Below, piece after piece: positions 55,668-64,000 of a stretch of DNA of 64,000 nt. Each line of letters begins with the position of its first letter. Position 1 is the stretch's first letter. This DNA comes from Bacteroidota bacterium. GTDB taxonomy: Bacteria > Bacteroidota > Bacteroidia > Chitinophagales > Chitinophagaceae. The position numbers were made by a program, and so were the translations under genes. The notes beneath the pieces are model-generated. The model was given only the letters and a program-made list of their open reading frames with translations. It was not told where the DNA came from and made no database searches. The stretch is from contig JADJSG010000003.1 in assembly GCA_016711825.1 (NCBI GenBank), forward strand, positions 124,001-188,000. The letters are read 5' to 3'.

Positions 55668-55711
55668 TATTATTCCAATATTCAATCAATGCAATTTTGT
55701 CAGGTGATGAA
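55668..55711. repeat. 44-bp direct repeat, right copy next to polA
   Basis: Identical to the copy at 41704-41747 and in the same orientation. It lies 12 bases beyond the polA stop codon. With the left copy it frames the roughly 14-kb accessory block. Confidence 0.85.
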
Positions 55712-55723
55712 TGGTTTACAGTA

Positions 55724-58555
55724 TTAATGAGCCTCCAGCCAACTATTCCCAACACCAACTTCAGCAACCACGGGTACGCCGTTTGGCAATATCATCGCAT
55801 GTTGCATACCCTCAAGAATTAATTCTTTCATCGTGTCAACTTCTTCTTTCAATACATCAAATACAAGTTCATCATGTACTTGTAATATCATACGCGACTG
55901 AAGGGTTGATTCACTCAGGCGTTGGTTAATTTGAATCATAGCCAATTTGATCATATCGGCAGCACTGCCTTGAATGGGACTGTTGATGGCGTTGCGTTCT
56001 GCAAACCCACGAATGGTAAAATTGGCAGAAGTGATATCTTTGAGCCATCTTTTTCTACCCATCAAGGTTTGCACAAATCCATTTTCACGGGCAAATAGTA
56101 TGGTGTCATCCATGTATTTCTGAATGCCTGTAAATTCCTTTTTATAATTGTCTATGATTTCTTTGGCTTCCGTTCTACTGATAGATAAATTTTCAGCGAG
56201 TCCAAAGGCTCCTTGCCCATAAATAATACCAAAATTCACACTTTTTGCTTTATACCTCATTTCTTTGGTCACTTCGCTTTCATCTACCCCATATACTTTA
56301 GCCGCAGTAGCAGTATGTATATCTTTATGATTTTTAAATGCTTCACACATAGCAGCATCCCCGCTGATTGCGGCTACGATCCGTAACTCAATTTGGGAAT
56401 AATCGGCTGATATCAACACATGATGCTCATCTCTTGGAATAAATGCTTTCCTGATTTCACGACCTTGAGCTGTTCTTATAGGTATGTTTTGAAGGTTTGG
56501 GTTGATACTGCTCAATCGGCCTGTGACCGCTATGGTTTGACCAAAAGTAGTATGAACACGACCCGTTCGTGGGTTGATCAATTCGGGCAATGTATCGACA
56601 TAGGTATTTTTCAATTTTGTAAATTCCCGAAACAACAAGATATCATCGCATATTTTATTTTCTTTGGCCAGTTTGGCAAGCACCTCCTCACCCGTTGCGT
56701 ATTGACCAGTTTTTGTTTTTTTGGCTTTGGGGTCAAGTTTCAATTTGTCAAAAAGCACTTCACCTAATTGCTTGGGTGAAGCCAAATTAAATCGAACGCC
56801 TGCTTGTTCATATACTGATTCTTCAGCTGTTTTGGCTAGTTTTTCTAAATCAATGCTATAGCTTTTTAAAAAATCAGTGTCTATTTTTACCCCTTCGTAT
56901 TCCATATTGGTCAACACTTTTATCAAGGGGGTGTCTACTACATTAAATACTTTTTCTACATCATTTTCTTTTAACAGGGGAACAAATTTTTCTTTCAGTT
57001 GTAAAGTGATATCGGCATCTTCAGCTGCATACTCTTTTATTTTTTCGATCTCCACATCACGCATATTGCCTTGCCCTTTTCCTTTTTTGCCAATGAGTTC
57101 TTCTATTGAAACGGGTCTGTATTGTAAGTAAGTTTCGCTCAATAAGTCCATATTACGTTTGCCTTCAGGTTCAAAACAATAATGGGCGAGCATAGTATCA
57201 AATAAATTTCCTTTTAAGGTAAATCCATAATTTTTCAAAACCAGCAAGTCAAATTTGATGTTTTGACCAATCCATAAAATCGACTTTTGTTCAAAAAGGA
57301 CATTAAATTCATTTAACACCTCAATGGTTTCTGATCGATTCTCGGAAAATGGAATATAATAGGCTTCATGGCTTTTAATAGCTATGCTCATACCAACCAG
57401 TTCGCATATATTGGCATCTAATCCTGTAGTTTCCGTATCAAATCCTATTTCTGCTGTATTGAGTAATGTATCAATGAGATTTTGTCTTTTCTCTTTTGAA
57501 TCAATGAGGATATATTGATGGTTTACATCCTGTATTGATTTTAATTGAACAATATCATTTTGAAACAAAGACTGTTGAGCTGCTATATTGCTTGAAGTTT
57601 GTGTTTGTTGCACTGATGGTACATGATTGCCAAACAAATCTGTTTGTTGATTATTTGTATTTTCTCTAACACCAACTTGAAAGCTGTCACCCAATATTCT
57701 TTTGCCGATGGTTCTAAATTCCAGGTCGTTAAATACTTCGGTGAGCAAGTCTCTATTCCATTCACTGAGTGAAAAATTTTCTTCATGAAATTCGCAGGGA
57801 ACATTAAGGATAATGGTCGCCAGTTTTTTACTCATGATGGCGTCTGCTTTTCCATTTCTGATTTTTTCACCGATTGAACCTTTTATTTGGTCAGCATGAT
57901 CTAGTATATTTTCCATAGATCCATATTCCTTTAACAATTTCACGGCTGTTTTTTCACCAACTCCTTTGATACCTGGTATATTATCAACGGCATCGCCCAT
58001 CATACCCAGGATGTCAATCACTTTACTCACATGGTCGATATCCCATTTGGCACAGATTTCTTTAGGACCCAATATTTCAGCTTTGCTAAACGCAGTTGCA
58101 GGTTTGTAAATAAATACATTTTCATTTACCAGTTGCCCATAATCTTTGTCGGGGGTAACCATAAATACCTGATAACCCGCTTCGGCCGCTTTTACACTGA
58201 GTGTACCTATAATGTCATCTGCTTCGTATCCATCCACCTCTATGATGGGTATATTGAAACCCTGTAGCATTTTTTTTATATCAGGCACGGCACCTAATAT
58301 ATCTTCGGGTGTTTCTTGTCGGTTGGCTTTATAATCTGCAAAATCTGCGTGACGTTCAGTAAGGGCTTTGGTATCGAAACAAACGGCTAGATGCGAAGGT
58401 TTTTGATTATTGATCAAATCCATTAAAGCATTTAAAAAACCAAATTGGGCATTGGTGTTTTTGCCAGTTGAGGTGACACGTGGGCTACGAACCAAGGCAT
58501 AATATGCACGAAATATCAATGCAAATGCATCTAATAAAAACAGTCTTTTATCCAT
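55724..58555 (-). CDS. polA: DNA polymerase I
   Basis: This 943-residue cytosolic polymerase works in Okazaki-fragment processing and repair. It has all three parts. The 5'-3' nuclease domain has LFLLDAFALIFRAYYAL, EVDGYEADDIIGTL, TPDKDYGQLV and NIPGIKGVGEKTAVKLL (residues 1-290). The 3'-5' exonuclease domain has IGFDTETTGLDAN (about 365), which keeps the catalytic Asp and Glu. The polymerase domain has VTGRLSSINPNLQNIPIRT, motif A ISADYSQIELRIVAAI, motif B RYKAKSVNFGIIYGQGAFG and motif C LQVHDELVFDV. The length is normal and the frame is intact. The accessory block lies immediately downstream. Confidence 0.97.
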   Translation of the reverse strand: MDKRLFLLDAFALIFRAYYALVRSPRVTSTGKNTNAQFGFLNALMDLINNQKPSHLAVCFDTKALTERHADFADYKANRQETPEDILGAVPDIKKMLQGFNIPIIEVDGYEADDIIGTLSVKAAEAGYQVFMVTPDKDYGQLVNENVFIYKPATAFSKAEILGPKEICAKWDIDHVSKVIDILGMMGDAVDNIPGIKGVGEKTAVKLLKEYGSMENILDHADQIKGSIGEKIRNGKADAIMSKKLATIILNVPCEFHEENFSLSEWNRDLLTEVFNDLEFRTIGKRILGDSFQVGVRENTNNQQTDLFGNHVPSVQQTQTSSNIAAQQSLFQNDIVQLKSIQDVNHQYILIDSKEKRQNLIDTLLNTAEIGFDTETTGLDANICELVGMSIAIKSHEAYYIPFSENRSETIEVLNEFNVLFEQKSILWIGQNIKFDLLVLKNYGFTLKGNLFDTMLAHYCFEPEGKRNMDLLSETYLQYRPVSIEELIGKKGKGQGNMRDVEIEKIKEYAAEDADITLQLKEKFVPLLKENDVEKVFNVVDTPLIKVLTNMEYEGVKIDTDFLKSYSIDLEKLAKTAEESVYEQAGVRFNLASPKQLGEVLFDKLKLDPKAKKTKTGQYATGEEVLAKLAKENKICDDILLFREFTKLKNTYVDTLPELINPRTGRVHTTFGQTIAVTGRLSSINPNLQNIPIRTAQGREIRKAFIPRDEHHVLISADYSQIELRIVAAISGDAAMCEAFKNHKDIHTATAAKVYGVDESEVTKEMRYKAKSVNFGIIYGQGAFGLAENLSISRTEAKEIIDNYKKEFTGIQKYMDDTILFARENGFVQTLMGRKRWLKDITSANFTIRGFAERNAINSPIQGSAADMIKLAMIQINQRLSESTLQSRMILQVHDELVFDVLKEEVDTMKELILEGMQHAMILPNGVPVVAEVGVGNSWLEAH

Positions 58556-58692
58556 GAGGTGAAAGTACGATGATTCAACATTAATTTTACTTTTTACCCA
58601 AAATATATTGACTAAAAGCCTGCATCCATTGATGGATAGAACCTTGTATGAAATGGGATATTGGGCTTAATATTGGAATTTATTTTTCTATT

Positions 58693-58745
58693 GGTTGGTG
58701 TCCCACCAACCAAATAAAATATGTTCGGTTGGTGGGACACCAACC
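58693..58745. repeat. Nested inverted repeat between xerD and polA
   Basis: Two 19-base arms (58693-58711 and 58727-58745) are perfect reverse complements with a 15-base loop. Each arm is itself a small hairpin (GGTTGGTG-TCC-CACCAACC), so alternative folds are possible: one 19-bp stem or two 8-bp stem-loops. It begins 48 bases past the xerD stop (58793). No T-run follows, so it is not a classical terminator. Confidence 0.75.
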
Positions 58746-58792
58746 GATAGGATGTCCTTTTATATACTTCATGCATTTTTTAAGCATAAAAC

Positions 58793-59714
58793 CTATTCAG
58801 TATGATGCTGGTATCTGGGATGAAACTGGTGAATGGTTTCTCTTAGAAATTCTCTATCGAGATGCGTATATATTTCTGTTGTAGTGATGCTTTCATGTCC
58901 TAACATTTCTTGCACAGCACGCAGATCAGCCCCCCTTCTACCAGATGGGTAGCAAATGAATGACGTAGGGTATGGGGATGTACATTTTTAGTAATACCTG
59001 CTTTGGCTGTCAGTTCTTTGATGATATAAAAGATCATTACCCTTGATAATTTTGTTCCCTTTTTGTTTAAAAATAAAAAGTCTTCCTGGTTTTTTTGCGG
59101 TGCTACATGAACACGGATTGATTCTTTATAAATATTGATATACTTAATAGCTGAACTACCAATGGGAATCAGTCTTTCCTTGTTTCCTTTTCCGATCACC
59201 CGTATAAATCCTACATCTGTATAAATATTACTGATTTTTAAAGTGATCAGTTCACTGACCCGTAATCCACAGCTATACATGGTTTCAATAATGGCTTTGT
59301 TTCTTGTTCCTTCAGGTGTGCTCACATCAATTGCACTGATGAGTGTATTGATTTCCTCTACGGATAAAGTATCAGGGAGTTTTCTACTTGATTTGGGGGC
59401 TTCCAGTAATTCAGTTGGATTGGTATGTATGATATCTTCAAGCAATAAATAACTAAAAATGATTTAATGCCAGAGATAATTCTTGATTGAGAGGGTGCAC
59501 TAAGTCCGAGTTCATGAATATAATGGACAAATTGTTGTAGAAATTTTAATTGAATATCGGTGATTTCGACTGTTTGTTGCTGAAGTTGAATAAACCGGAA
59601 TAATAAAGCAACATCGTGTAAATATGCCTGCACTGAATTGTCACTTAACGATTTTTCAAGTCGTAAAAATGCTTTAAATCCCTGAATATAAAAGTCGGTT
59701 TTCAATAGTTTCAA
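58793..59714 (-). CDS. xerD: Site-specific tyrosine recombinase XerD-type, with two frameshifts
   Basis: This recombinase of about 307 residues resolves chromosome dimers at dif. Reading across frames, the SAM-like N-terminal domain (FKAFLRLEKSLSDNSVQAYLHDV) leads to SFFSYLLLEDII, then LPDTLSVEEI. The catalytic residues follow in order: GLRVSEL (Arg), IGKGNKERLIP (Lys), HTLRHSFATHL (His-x-x-Arg), LGHESITTTEIYTHL (His and the nucleophile Tyr). Two lost bases interrupt it. One is in the A5 run at 59455-59459 (plus-strand), between the N-terminal and catalytic parts. The other is in the C6 run at 58930-58935, just before the last motif. The start is a TTG at 59714, divergent from aroQ. It is probably intact in the organism. 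Confidence 0.87.
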
Positions 59715-59807
59715 TTAACAACCAAAGTTGCATTATTTGCATTGAATTATAAAATATTTTAAAAAATTGACACGGAAACATTGTAAGTTTGTAACACAAA
59801 TATTGAC

Positions 59808-60227
59808 ATGAAAATAAGTATCATCAATGGCCCTAATCTGAATTTAATAGGCACACGAGAGCCAGAAATTTATGGCAACGATTCATTAAATGAATATATT
59901 AAATTATTAATCAGAAAATATCCCAGCATTACGTTTACCGACTTTCAAAGCAATATAGAAGGAGAACTCATTAACGAAATTCAACTTCAGGGTGATGATG
60001 CCGATGCGATTATTATCAATGCGGGGGCTTATACCCATACCTCTATTGCCATAGCGGATGCATTGAGGGCGGTAAAATGTAAAAAAATTATTGAAGTGCA
60101 TATTTCAAATGTATATGCCCGAGAACATTATCGTCGTGAATCGCATATTGCACCCGCTTGTATGGGAAGTATATGTGGTTTTGGGCTCAAGAGTTATGAG
60201 CTCGCAGTATTGAGTTTGCTTCACTAG
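59808..60227 (+). CDS. aroQ: Type II 3-dehydroquinate dehydratase
   Basis: This 139-residue cytosolic enzyme converts 3-dehydroquinate to 3-dehydroshikimate in the shikimate pathway. Type II motifs are complete: INGPNLNLIGTREPEIYG (N-terminus), FQSNIEGELINEIQ, IINAGAYTHTSIAIADAL, EVHISNVYAREHYRRESHI, and the closing IAPACMGSICGFGLKSYELAV. Length is normal. It is divergently transcribed from xerD, a common neighbour pairing in Bacteroidota. A TAAGTTTG box at 59784-59791 lies 16 bases upstream but has no good -33 partner. Confidence 0.96.
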   Translation: MKISIINGPNLNLIGTREPEIYGNDSLNEYIKLLIRKYPSITFTDFQSNIEGELINEIQLQGDDADAIIINAGAYTHTSIAIADALRAVKCKKIIEVHISNVYAREHYRRESHIAPACMGSICGFGLKSYELAVLSLLH

Positions 60228-60340
60228 TATAAAATATTGTTGACGGGCTCCCCAAATTTTGTATGCAAAATGGTTTTATCGTTTTTGTGATTCAAAAGAA
60301 GAATTGTACAGATACAATTCAAACTTAAGCATCAACACAT

Positions 60341-60787
60341 TTACTTAGTCAGTATTAATGGGGTAGTGGTGATGGTATTACTGGTATTTCCTGCTTTATC
60401 TTTCATATAAATATCCCAGGTAAGTGTATCCGTCAAAGCATGCAAGGTATCTGTACGTAACAATAAAAATGCCGCTTCAAAATCAATTTGTATAATGCCA
60501 TTTAAGCCACTTTCAGGATTAAATTTATCGGGGATGTCTGGGATATTATAGGGTATCCAGATGGTATCTCTGTTGTCTCTCAAAAAAAGGTTATTGGTGC
60601 CAAACCCAATATTGCCATCGCCATCTTCAAATAAAATATTGATATAAATACTTTTATCCGTCCCTGCCTGAATGGTATTTTGGCTAAGATTTTTAAAAGT
60701 GAGTTTGGGGATATTGGCGTATTTGGTTTTTTTGTTGCACGATACCCCGATTAGACTTATTATTGCAATGATGAGTACGTTTCGCAT
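60341..60787 (-). CDS. Lipoprotein with predicted Ig-like beta-strands
   Basis: This 148-residue lipoprotein has a signal peptide ending in LIGVSC (lipobox Cys17). The mature region reads as a single beta-sandwich (PKLTFKNLSQNTIQAGTDK, IYINILFEDGDGNIGFGTN, WIPYNIPDIPDK, LTWDIYMKDKAGNTSNTIT). The DGDGNIGFG segment is common in Bacteroidota lipoproteins of unknown role. It is divergent from the LuxE-like gene, 23 bases away, so the two promoters must overlap. Confidence 0.75.
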   Translation of the reverse strand: MRNVLIIAIISLIGVSCNKKTKYANIPKLTFKNLSQNTIQAGTDKSIYINILFEDGDGNIGFGTNNLFLRDNRDTIWIPYNIPDIPDKFNPESGLNGIIQIDFEAAFLLLRTDTLHALTDTLTWDIYMKDKAGNTSNTITTTPLILTK

Positions 60788-60810
60788 AATACAAAGTTAA
60801 GATATTATTC

Positions 60811-61815
60811 ATGATTAGAACGCAAAACATAGATCAAATATTTTATTTAACACCCGATTTATTTAAACAATTTGCCATTCATTTTTATGAGCATCAGGCA
60901 ATCAATGGGGCGTTTTATCAGCAGTTTATTAGCATGTTAGGCAAAGCAAATCGTCCAATCAATGCTTTAGAAGATATTCCTTTCTTACCTGTTCGGTTTT
61001 TTAAAAATCATCAAATTATCACCTCTGAGGTTGAAAAAATAAACCCACAAGTACCAGCAGTCCTGTTTGAAAGCAGTGGAACTACTGGTCAAATCAATAG
61101 TAAACATCTGGTACAAGATGTCAGGCTTTATGAAAAGTCGTTTACCCAATGTTTTAATCTTTTTTATGGAGATATACAACAATACTGTATCCTTGCTTTG
61201 TTACCATCTTATCTTGAAAGAAGTCAATCATCCCTGGTTTACATGGTGAATCATTTGATGCAACAAAGTAAACATCCGCAAAATCATTTTTATTTATATG
61301 AACATCAGGCCCTTGCTGAACAATTAAAAGCATTGCAAAGTCAGGGACAGCAAACCCTATTGATTGGTGTTACCTATGCATTGCTCGATTTTGCGGCGAG
61401 TTATCCGATGGCTTTACAGCATACCCAGATTATTGAAACAGGTGGCATGAAAGGAAGAAGGAATGCCATGATACGGGAAGATGTACATACCAACCTTAAG
61501 GAAGCCTTTTCACTTCCAGCGATTCAGGCTGAATATGGCATGACAGAGTTGCTATCACAAGCCTATTCGATGGGGAATGGTATTTTTAAATGCCCACCCT
61601 GGATGACAGTGTTGGTGAGAGATTTTAATGATCCTTTGCAGGTTTCCACGGTGGGGAAAGGATGTTTAAATATCATTGATTTAGCCAATATTCATTCATG
61701 TTGCTTTATAGCCACCGACGATATTGGTGAGGTATATGCGGATGGAACCTTTAAAGTACTGGGAAGGCTTGACCACAGCGATTTGCGGGGATGTAGTTTA
61801 ATGTATGAAGGCTAA
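60811..61815 (+). CDS. LuxE/PaaK-family acyl-activating enzyme
   Basis: This 334-residue adenylate-forming protein is similar to the acyl-protein synthetase LuxE and to CoA ligase-like PaaK. Visible features are the phosphate-binding FESSGTTGQIN (residues 86-96), an IIETGGMKGRRNAM segment, IQAEYGMTELLSQAYS (adenylate motif) and a C-terminal FKVLGRLDHSDLRGCSLMYEG. It lacks the large C-terminal domain of full ANL ligases. Members of this group activate acyl groups; the acyl carrier and product are not evident. It is alone between divergent and convergent genes. Confidence 0.83.
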   Translation: MIRTQNIDQIFYLTPDLFKQFAIHFYEHQAINGAFYQQFISMLGKANRPINALEDIPFLPVRFFKNHQIITSEVEKINPQVPAVLFESSGTTGQINSKHLVQDVRLYEKSFTQCFNLFYGDIQQYCILALLPSYLERSQSSLVYMVNHLMQQSKHPQNHFYLYEHQALAEQLKALQSQGQQTLLIGVTYALLDFAASYPMALQHTQIIETGGMKGRRNAMIREDVHTNLKEAFSLPAIQAEYGMTELLSQAYSMGNGIFKCPPWMTVLVRDFNDPLQVSTVGKGCLNIIDLANIHSCCFIATDDIGEVYADGTFKVLGRLDHSDLRGCSLMYEG

Positions 61816-61879
61816 TTGGATTATTTTTTATTGCAAAAAAAACGGTTTAAAAAAGAGGGACATCCTATCTAAAAATGTA

Positions 61880-62902
61880 TTAGAAGAGGGTATTGTCTGC
61901 GCCTCTCCATTTTGACGATAAATTTAAGTGTTTATATGTTTTTTCAGTTGCTTCACGACCTCTTGGGGTACGAATAATATAACCCTCCTGTATCAAAAAA
62001 GGTTCATAAACTTCTTCGATGGTTCCACTTTCTTCGCCCACTGCGGTGGCAATATTGCTGATACCAACGGGGCCACCTTTAAATTTATCTACAAGGGTAA
62101 ACAATATTTTATTATCCATTTCATCCAGCCCATTGGCATCTACTTTGAGGGCTTTTAAGCCATGCTCTGCGATACCCATGTCTATAACGCCATTGCCCAG
62201 TATTTGCGCAAAATCACGCATCCGGCGCAGAAGTCCATTGGCGATACGTGGGGTGCCCCTGCTTCTACGTGCTACTTCATGACTCGCATCTGAAGTGATT
62301 TTGACACCAAGTAAGGAGGCGCTACGCCAAACAATTTTTTCGAGTACCTCTAACTGGTAATATTCTAAGCGTGATTTGATACCGAAACGTGAAAGTAAAG
62401 GGGCGGTGAGCAAGCCTGATCGGGTAGTGGCACCTACTAAGGTAAAGGGATTGAGTGAAATTTGAATACTGCGTGCATTGGGCCCGCTGTCAATCATAAT
62501 ATCAATTTTATAATCTTCCATGGCAGCATACAGATATTCTTCTACTACATTGCTCAATCGATGTATTTCATCAATAAACAATACATCACGAGGTTCAAGG
62601 CTGGTGAGTAAACCCGCCAAATCTGCAGGTTTTTCAATCACGGGACCACTGGTTTCTTTGATATGAACGCCTAACTCATTGGCGACAATCCTTGAAAGGG
62701 TTGTTTTGCCTAAGCCTGGCGGGCCATGAAAGAGAACATGATCTAATGCTTCTCCACGTTGATTGGCGGCTTTTATAAAGATGCTTAAATTTTCAATCAG
62801 TTCTTTTTGCCCTGAAAAATCATCTATAGAAGCTGGCCTAATACTGTTTTCGTATTCTTTTTCGTTATTGTTTGCTTCCGCTTTTAAATTTGGGTTAGAC
62901 AT
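61880..62902 (-). CDS. ruvB: Holliday junction branch-migration helicase RuvB
   Basis: This 340-residue cytosolic AAA+ motor drives branch migration of Holliday junctions with RuvA. It has the N-terminal IRPASIDDFSGQKELIENL, Walker A HGPPGLGKTTLS (59-70), Walker B VLFIDEIHRLSNVVEEYLY, sensor 1 GATTRSGLLTAPLLSRFG, and RSRGTPRIANGLLRRMRDFA. The winged-helix C-terminus is normal (GTIEEVYEPFLIQEGYIIRTPRGREATEKTY, quoted here by its parts: EPFLIQEG and RTPRGREAT). The start is ATG at 62902. It is the last intact gene on the right side of the window. Confidence 0.97.
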   Translation of the reverse strand: MSNPNLKAEANNNEKEYENSIRPASIDDFSGQKELIENLSIFIKAANQRGEALDHVLFHGPPGLGKTTLSRIVANELGVHIKETSGPVIEKPADLAGLLTSLEPRDVLFIDEIHRLSNVVEEYLYAAMEDYKIDIMIDSGPNARSIQISLNPFTLVGATTRSGLLTAPLLSRFGIKSRLEYYQLEVLEKIVWRSASLLGVKITSDASHEVARRSRGTPRIANGLLRRMRDFAQILGNGVIDMGIAEHGLKALKVDANGLDEMDNKILFTLVDKFKGGPVGISNIATAVGEESGTIEEVYEPFLIQEGYIIRTPRGREATEKTYKHLNLSSKWRGADNTLF

Positions 62903-63240
62903 GATGGAAGTCCAAAATTAAACTATTTTTCATTGAATACCTACGAACCTATCTAATAAGTCTTTGAAATACCTTTGTGCTAACCCACTACGTGTCAGAT
63001 ATAAATTTATAAGCTTATAATAATAAGGCTGCCGAATCACATGTTCCTTCATTTAGTTTACAACGGTGATTATTTGATGACCTTGCAAATGGTGATTAGG
63101 CCTCGCTAAAAATATTGTAAAACAAGCGTAATATACACTCAGTAAGTGCTAACAAATTATAAAAAATAGCTTCTTCAATGGATACAGAATGAAGAAATGT
63201 GTTATATTTGAAATGCAAAACCTACGGTATTTTTTTCGAC
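62903..63240. other. Region between ruvB and the right-edge gene
   Basis: This 338-base stretch has no supported gene. It should hold the ruvB promoter and possibly that of the right-edge gene. A TATATTTG box at 63203-63210 (plus strand) could be the -7 element of the latter, without a clear -33 partner. Confidence 0.4.
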
Positions 63241-63460
63241 TAGTCAACCAAGCAAGTTGTACCAATCGAAAGTAGTATCGGGGGGGCAAAGGCTGGACAC
63301 CACGCCAAAAAACAAAAAAAAAAAAAAAAAGGTTACCATTTTCAAAAAACCCCTCCTGGCTATCCCCGGTTTTGAAAACAAAATTGGTAATGAAAAAAAA
63401 AAAAAAATTTTTTTCCTCTTCCGGTCCATCCTTCCGCGGGAAAAAAAAAAAAACAGAAAG
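63241..63460. other. Low-complexity stretch with long homopolymers
   Basis: This stretch contains unusually long homopolymer runs: a G7 (63280-63286), an A17 (63314-63330), an A15 directly followed by T7 (63393-63414) and an A13 (63441-63453). These break the reading frame of the right-edge gene and are unlike anything else in the window. I read it as a poorly resolved consensus stretch over the 5' end of that gene, not as a real sequence feature. Confidence 0.6.
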
Positions 63461-64000
63461 AAACAAACTAGAGGAGACGCATACGAAAAGGAGAAAAGGA
63501 ACTTTTGAGTTTATTGGATTTAAACAAACCGTAAAAGTTTGCAAGCAACGCTTAGAGATTTATGGAGCCTCATTTAAAAAAAGCAAAATCTGACTTCACT
63601 AGAGCAAAAAAATAGCAAGACGGGAAAACTTTTATAGCTATTCATTAAGCGGTTTGAGATATGAACAGTATTTGAACGAAGTTAAGAACATCATCGACTT
63701 CAAAGAAAAAACATATGACCATCTAGATATTAATTTACGAGATAGCCTGACATCGGGCGACTTAGGAATTTATGGGCAATCAATAGACAGCCAATTATAT
63801 TCTATTTTAAGCGTTTTGCCTAATAATGAAATTGTTGAGTATGATTTAACAGATGTGTTTTTTGGTGGTTGGCTTGACATCTCACGGGTAAAATCTATAG
63901 ATTATGAAAAAATAATAATACTTACTGAAGGGAAAACTGATGTTGAGTTTATCTCAAAAAGCATTGAAAAATTATTTCCATACTTAAAAGACTATTACCA
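63461..64000 (+). CDS. HEPN/Toprim-type protein, 5' part corrupted and 3' part cut by window edge
   Basis: Reading across frames gives KQTRGDAYEKEK, then GTFEFIGFKQTVKVCKQRLEIYGASFKK, then AKSDFTRAK, then ARRENFYSYSLSGLRYEQYL through to the end of the window. This matches the layout of HEPN/Toprim N-terminal domain proteins, ending in YEKIIILTEGKTDVEFI (63916 onward), where TEGKTD is the acidic Toprim core. The final frame is open for about 380 bases. The breaks fall at homopolymers (A4 63494-63497, A7 63576-63582, A7 63606-63612), so they look like read errors. Such proteins are predicted to act in phage defence or nucleic-acid processing. The start codon cannot be placed. Confidence 0.65.

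Noticed and set aside
58793..59714. xerD as the integrase of the 14-kb accessory block
   Set aside because: It lies outside the repeats, next to aroQ as in other Bacteroidota, and reads as a housekeeping XerD. Nothing links it to the 44-bp repeats.
63149..63544. Minus-strand frame of 131 codons rich in Phe
   Set aside because: It reads through the long A runs as poly-Phe and is an artefact of the low-quality stretch.

Overview
The window is AT-rich bacterial DNA from the phylum Bacteroidota, most likely the Chitinophagales. The evidence is a PorV-like/PorU2-like type IX secretion (T9SS) pair, C-terminal T9SS sorting domains on secreted enzymes, DUF1573, DUF6089 and DUF5686 families, fused isobutyryl-CoA mutase IcmF, and promoter-like TAnnTTTG boxes. 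I saw no rRNA, tRNA or CRISPR array.

Layout. 1-2226: left-edge RND efflux operon (MarR regulator, HlyD adaptor, permease). 2408-4607: DUF1905 protein, YfcE-like phosphodiesterase, and tyrS broken by two frameshifts. 4924-7293: MBOAT acyltransferase plus an SGNH-like partner. 7428-13760: T9SS PorV-like protein and PorU2-like sortase. 13765-21149: ordinary genes (FemAB-like, FtsX permease, two DUF1573 proteins, fused 2-oxoacid dehydrogenase E1, pcm, FKBP isomerase). 21344-22278: a transposase-less cassette with inverted ends and an 8-bp target duplication. 22390-24358: TfoX-like and SMR genes, then a 98-bp tandem array of hairpins. 24445-41686: icmF, LVIVD lipoproteins, smpB, large envelope proteins, an MBL hydrolase, cvfB, a T9SS-secreted nuclease and others. 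41704-55711: a 14-kb accessory block bounded by a perfect 44-bp direct repeat. 55724-62902: polA, xerD (broken by frameshifts), aroQ, a LuxE-like gene and ruvB. 63241 to the end: a poor-quality stretch, then a HEPN/Toprim-type gene running off the window.

The most interesting part is the 14-kb block. A sensor kinase (Reg_prop, Y_Y_Y and LytS-type modules) and a LytTR response regulator sit upstream of a tightly packed same-strand run of secreted proteins. These are an alpha/beta hydrolase, two proteins sharing an undescribed tryptophan-rich domain, an aegerolysin-like protein, a cholesterol-dependent-cytolysin-like pore former, two unrecognised proteins, and finally a GH9 glycoside hydrolase. 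Aegerolysins partner with MACPF pore formers in fungi and some bacteria, and MACPF and CDC proteins share a fold. An aegerolysin next to a CDC-like protein therefore suggests a two- or multi-component pore-forming system, induced by extracellular signals and carried on a mobile or recently inserted segment. This is inference from sequence reading only.

Quality note. At least four genes (tyrS, the sensor kinase, xerD and a toxin-operon gene) are split by single missing bases in homopolymer runs, and the right-edge gene shows similar errors. This looks like consensus error from long-read sequencing more than decay, so the broken genes are annotated as single loci. Several start codons are TTG and uncertain.
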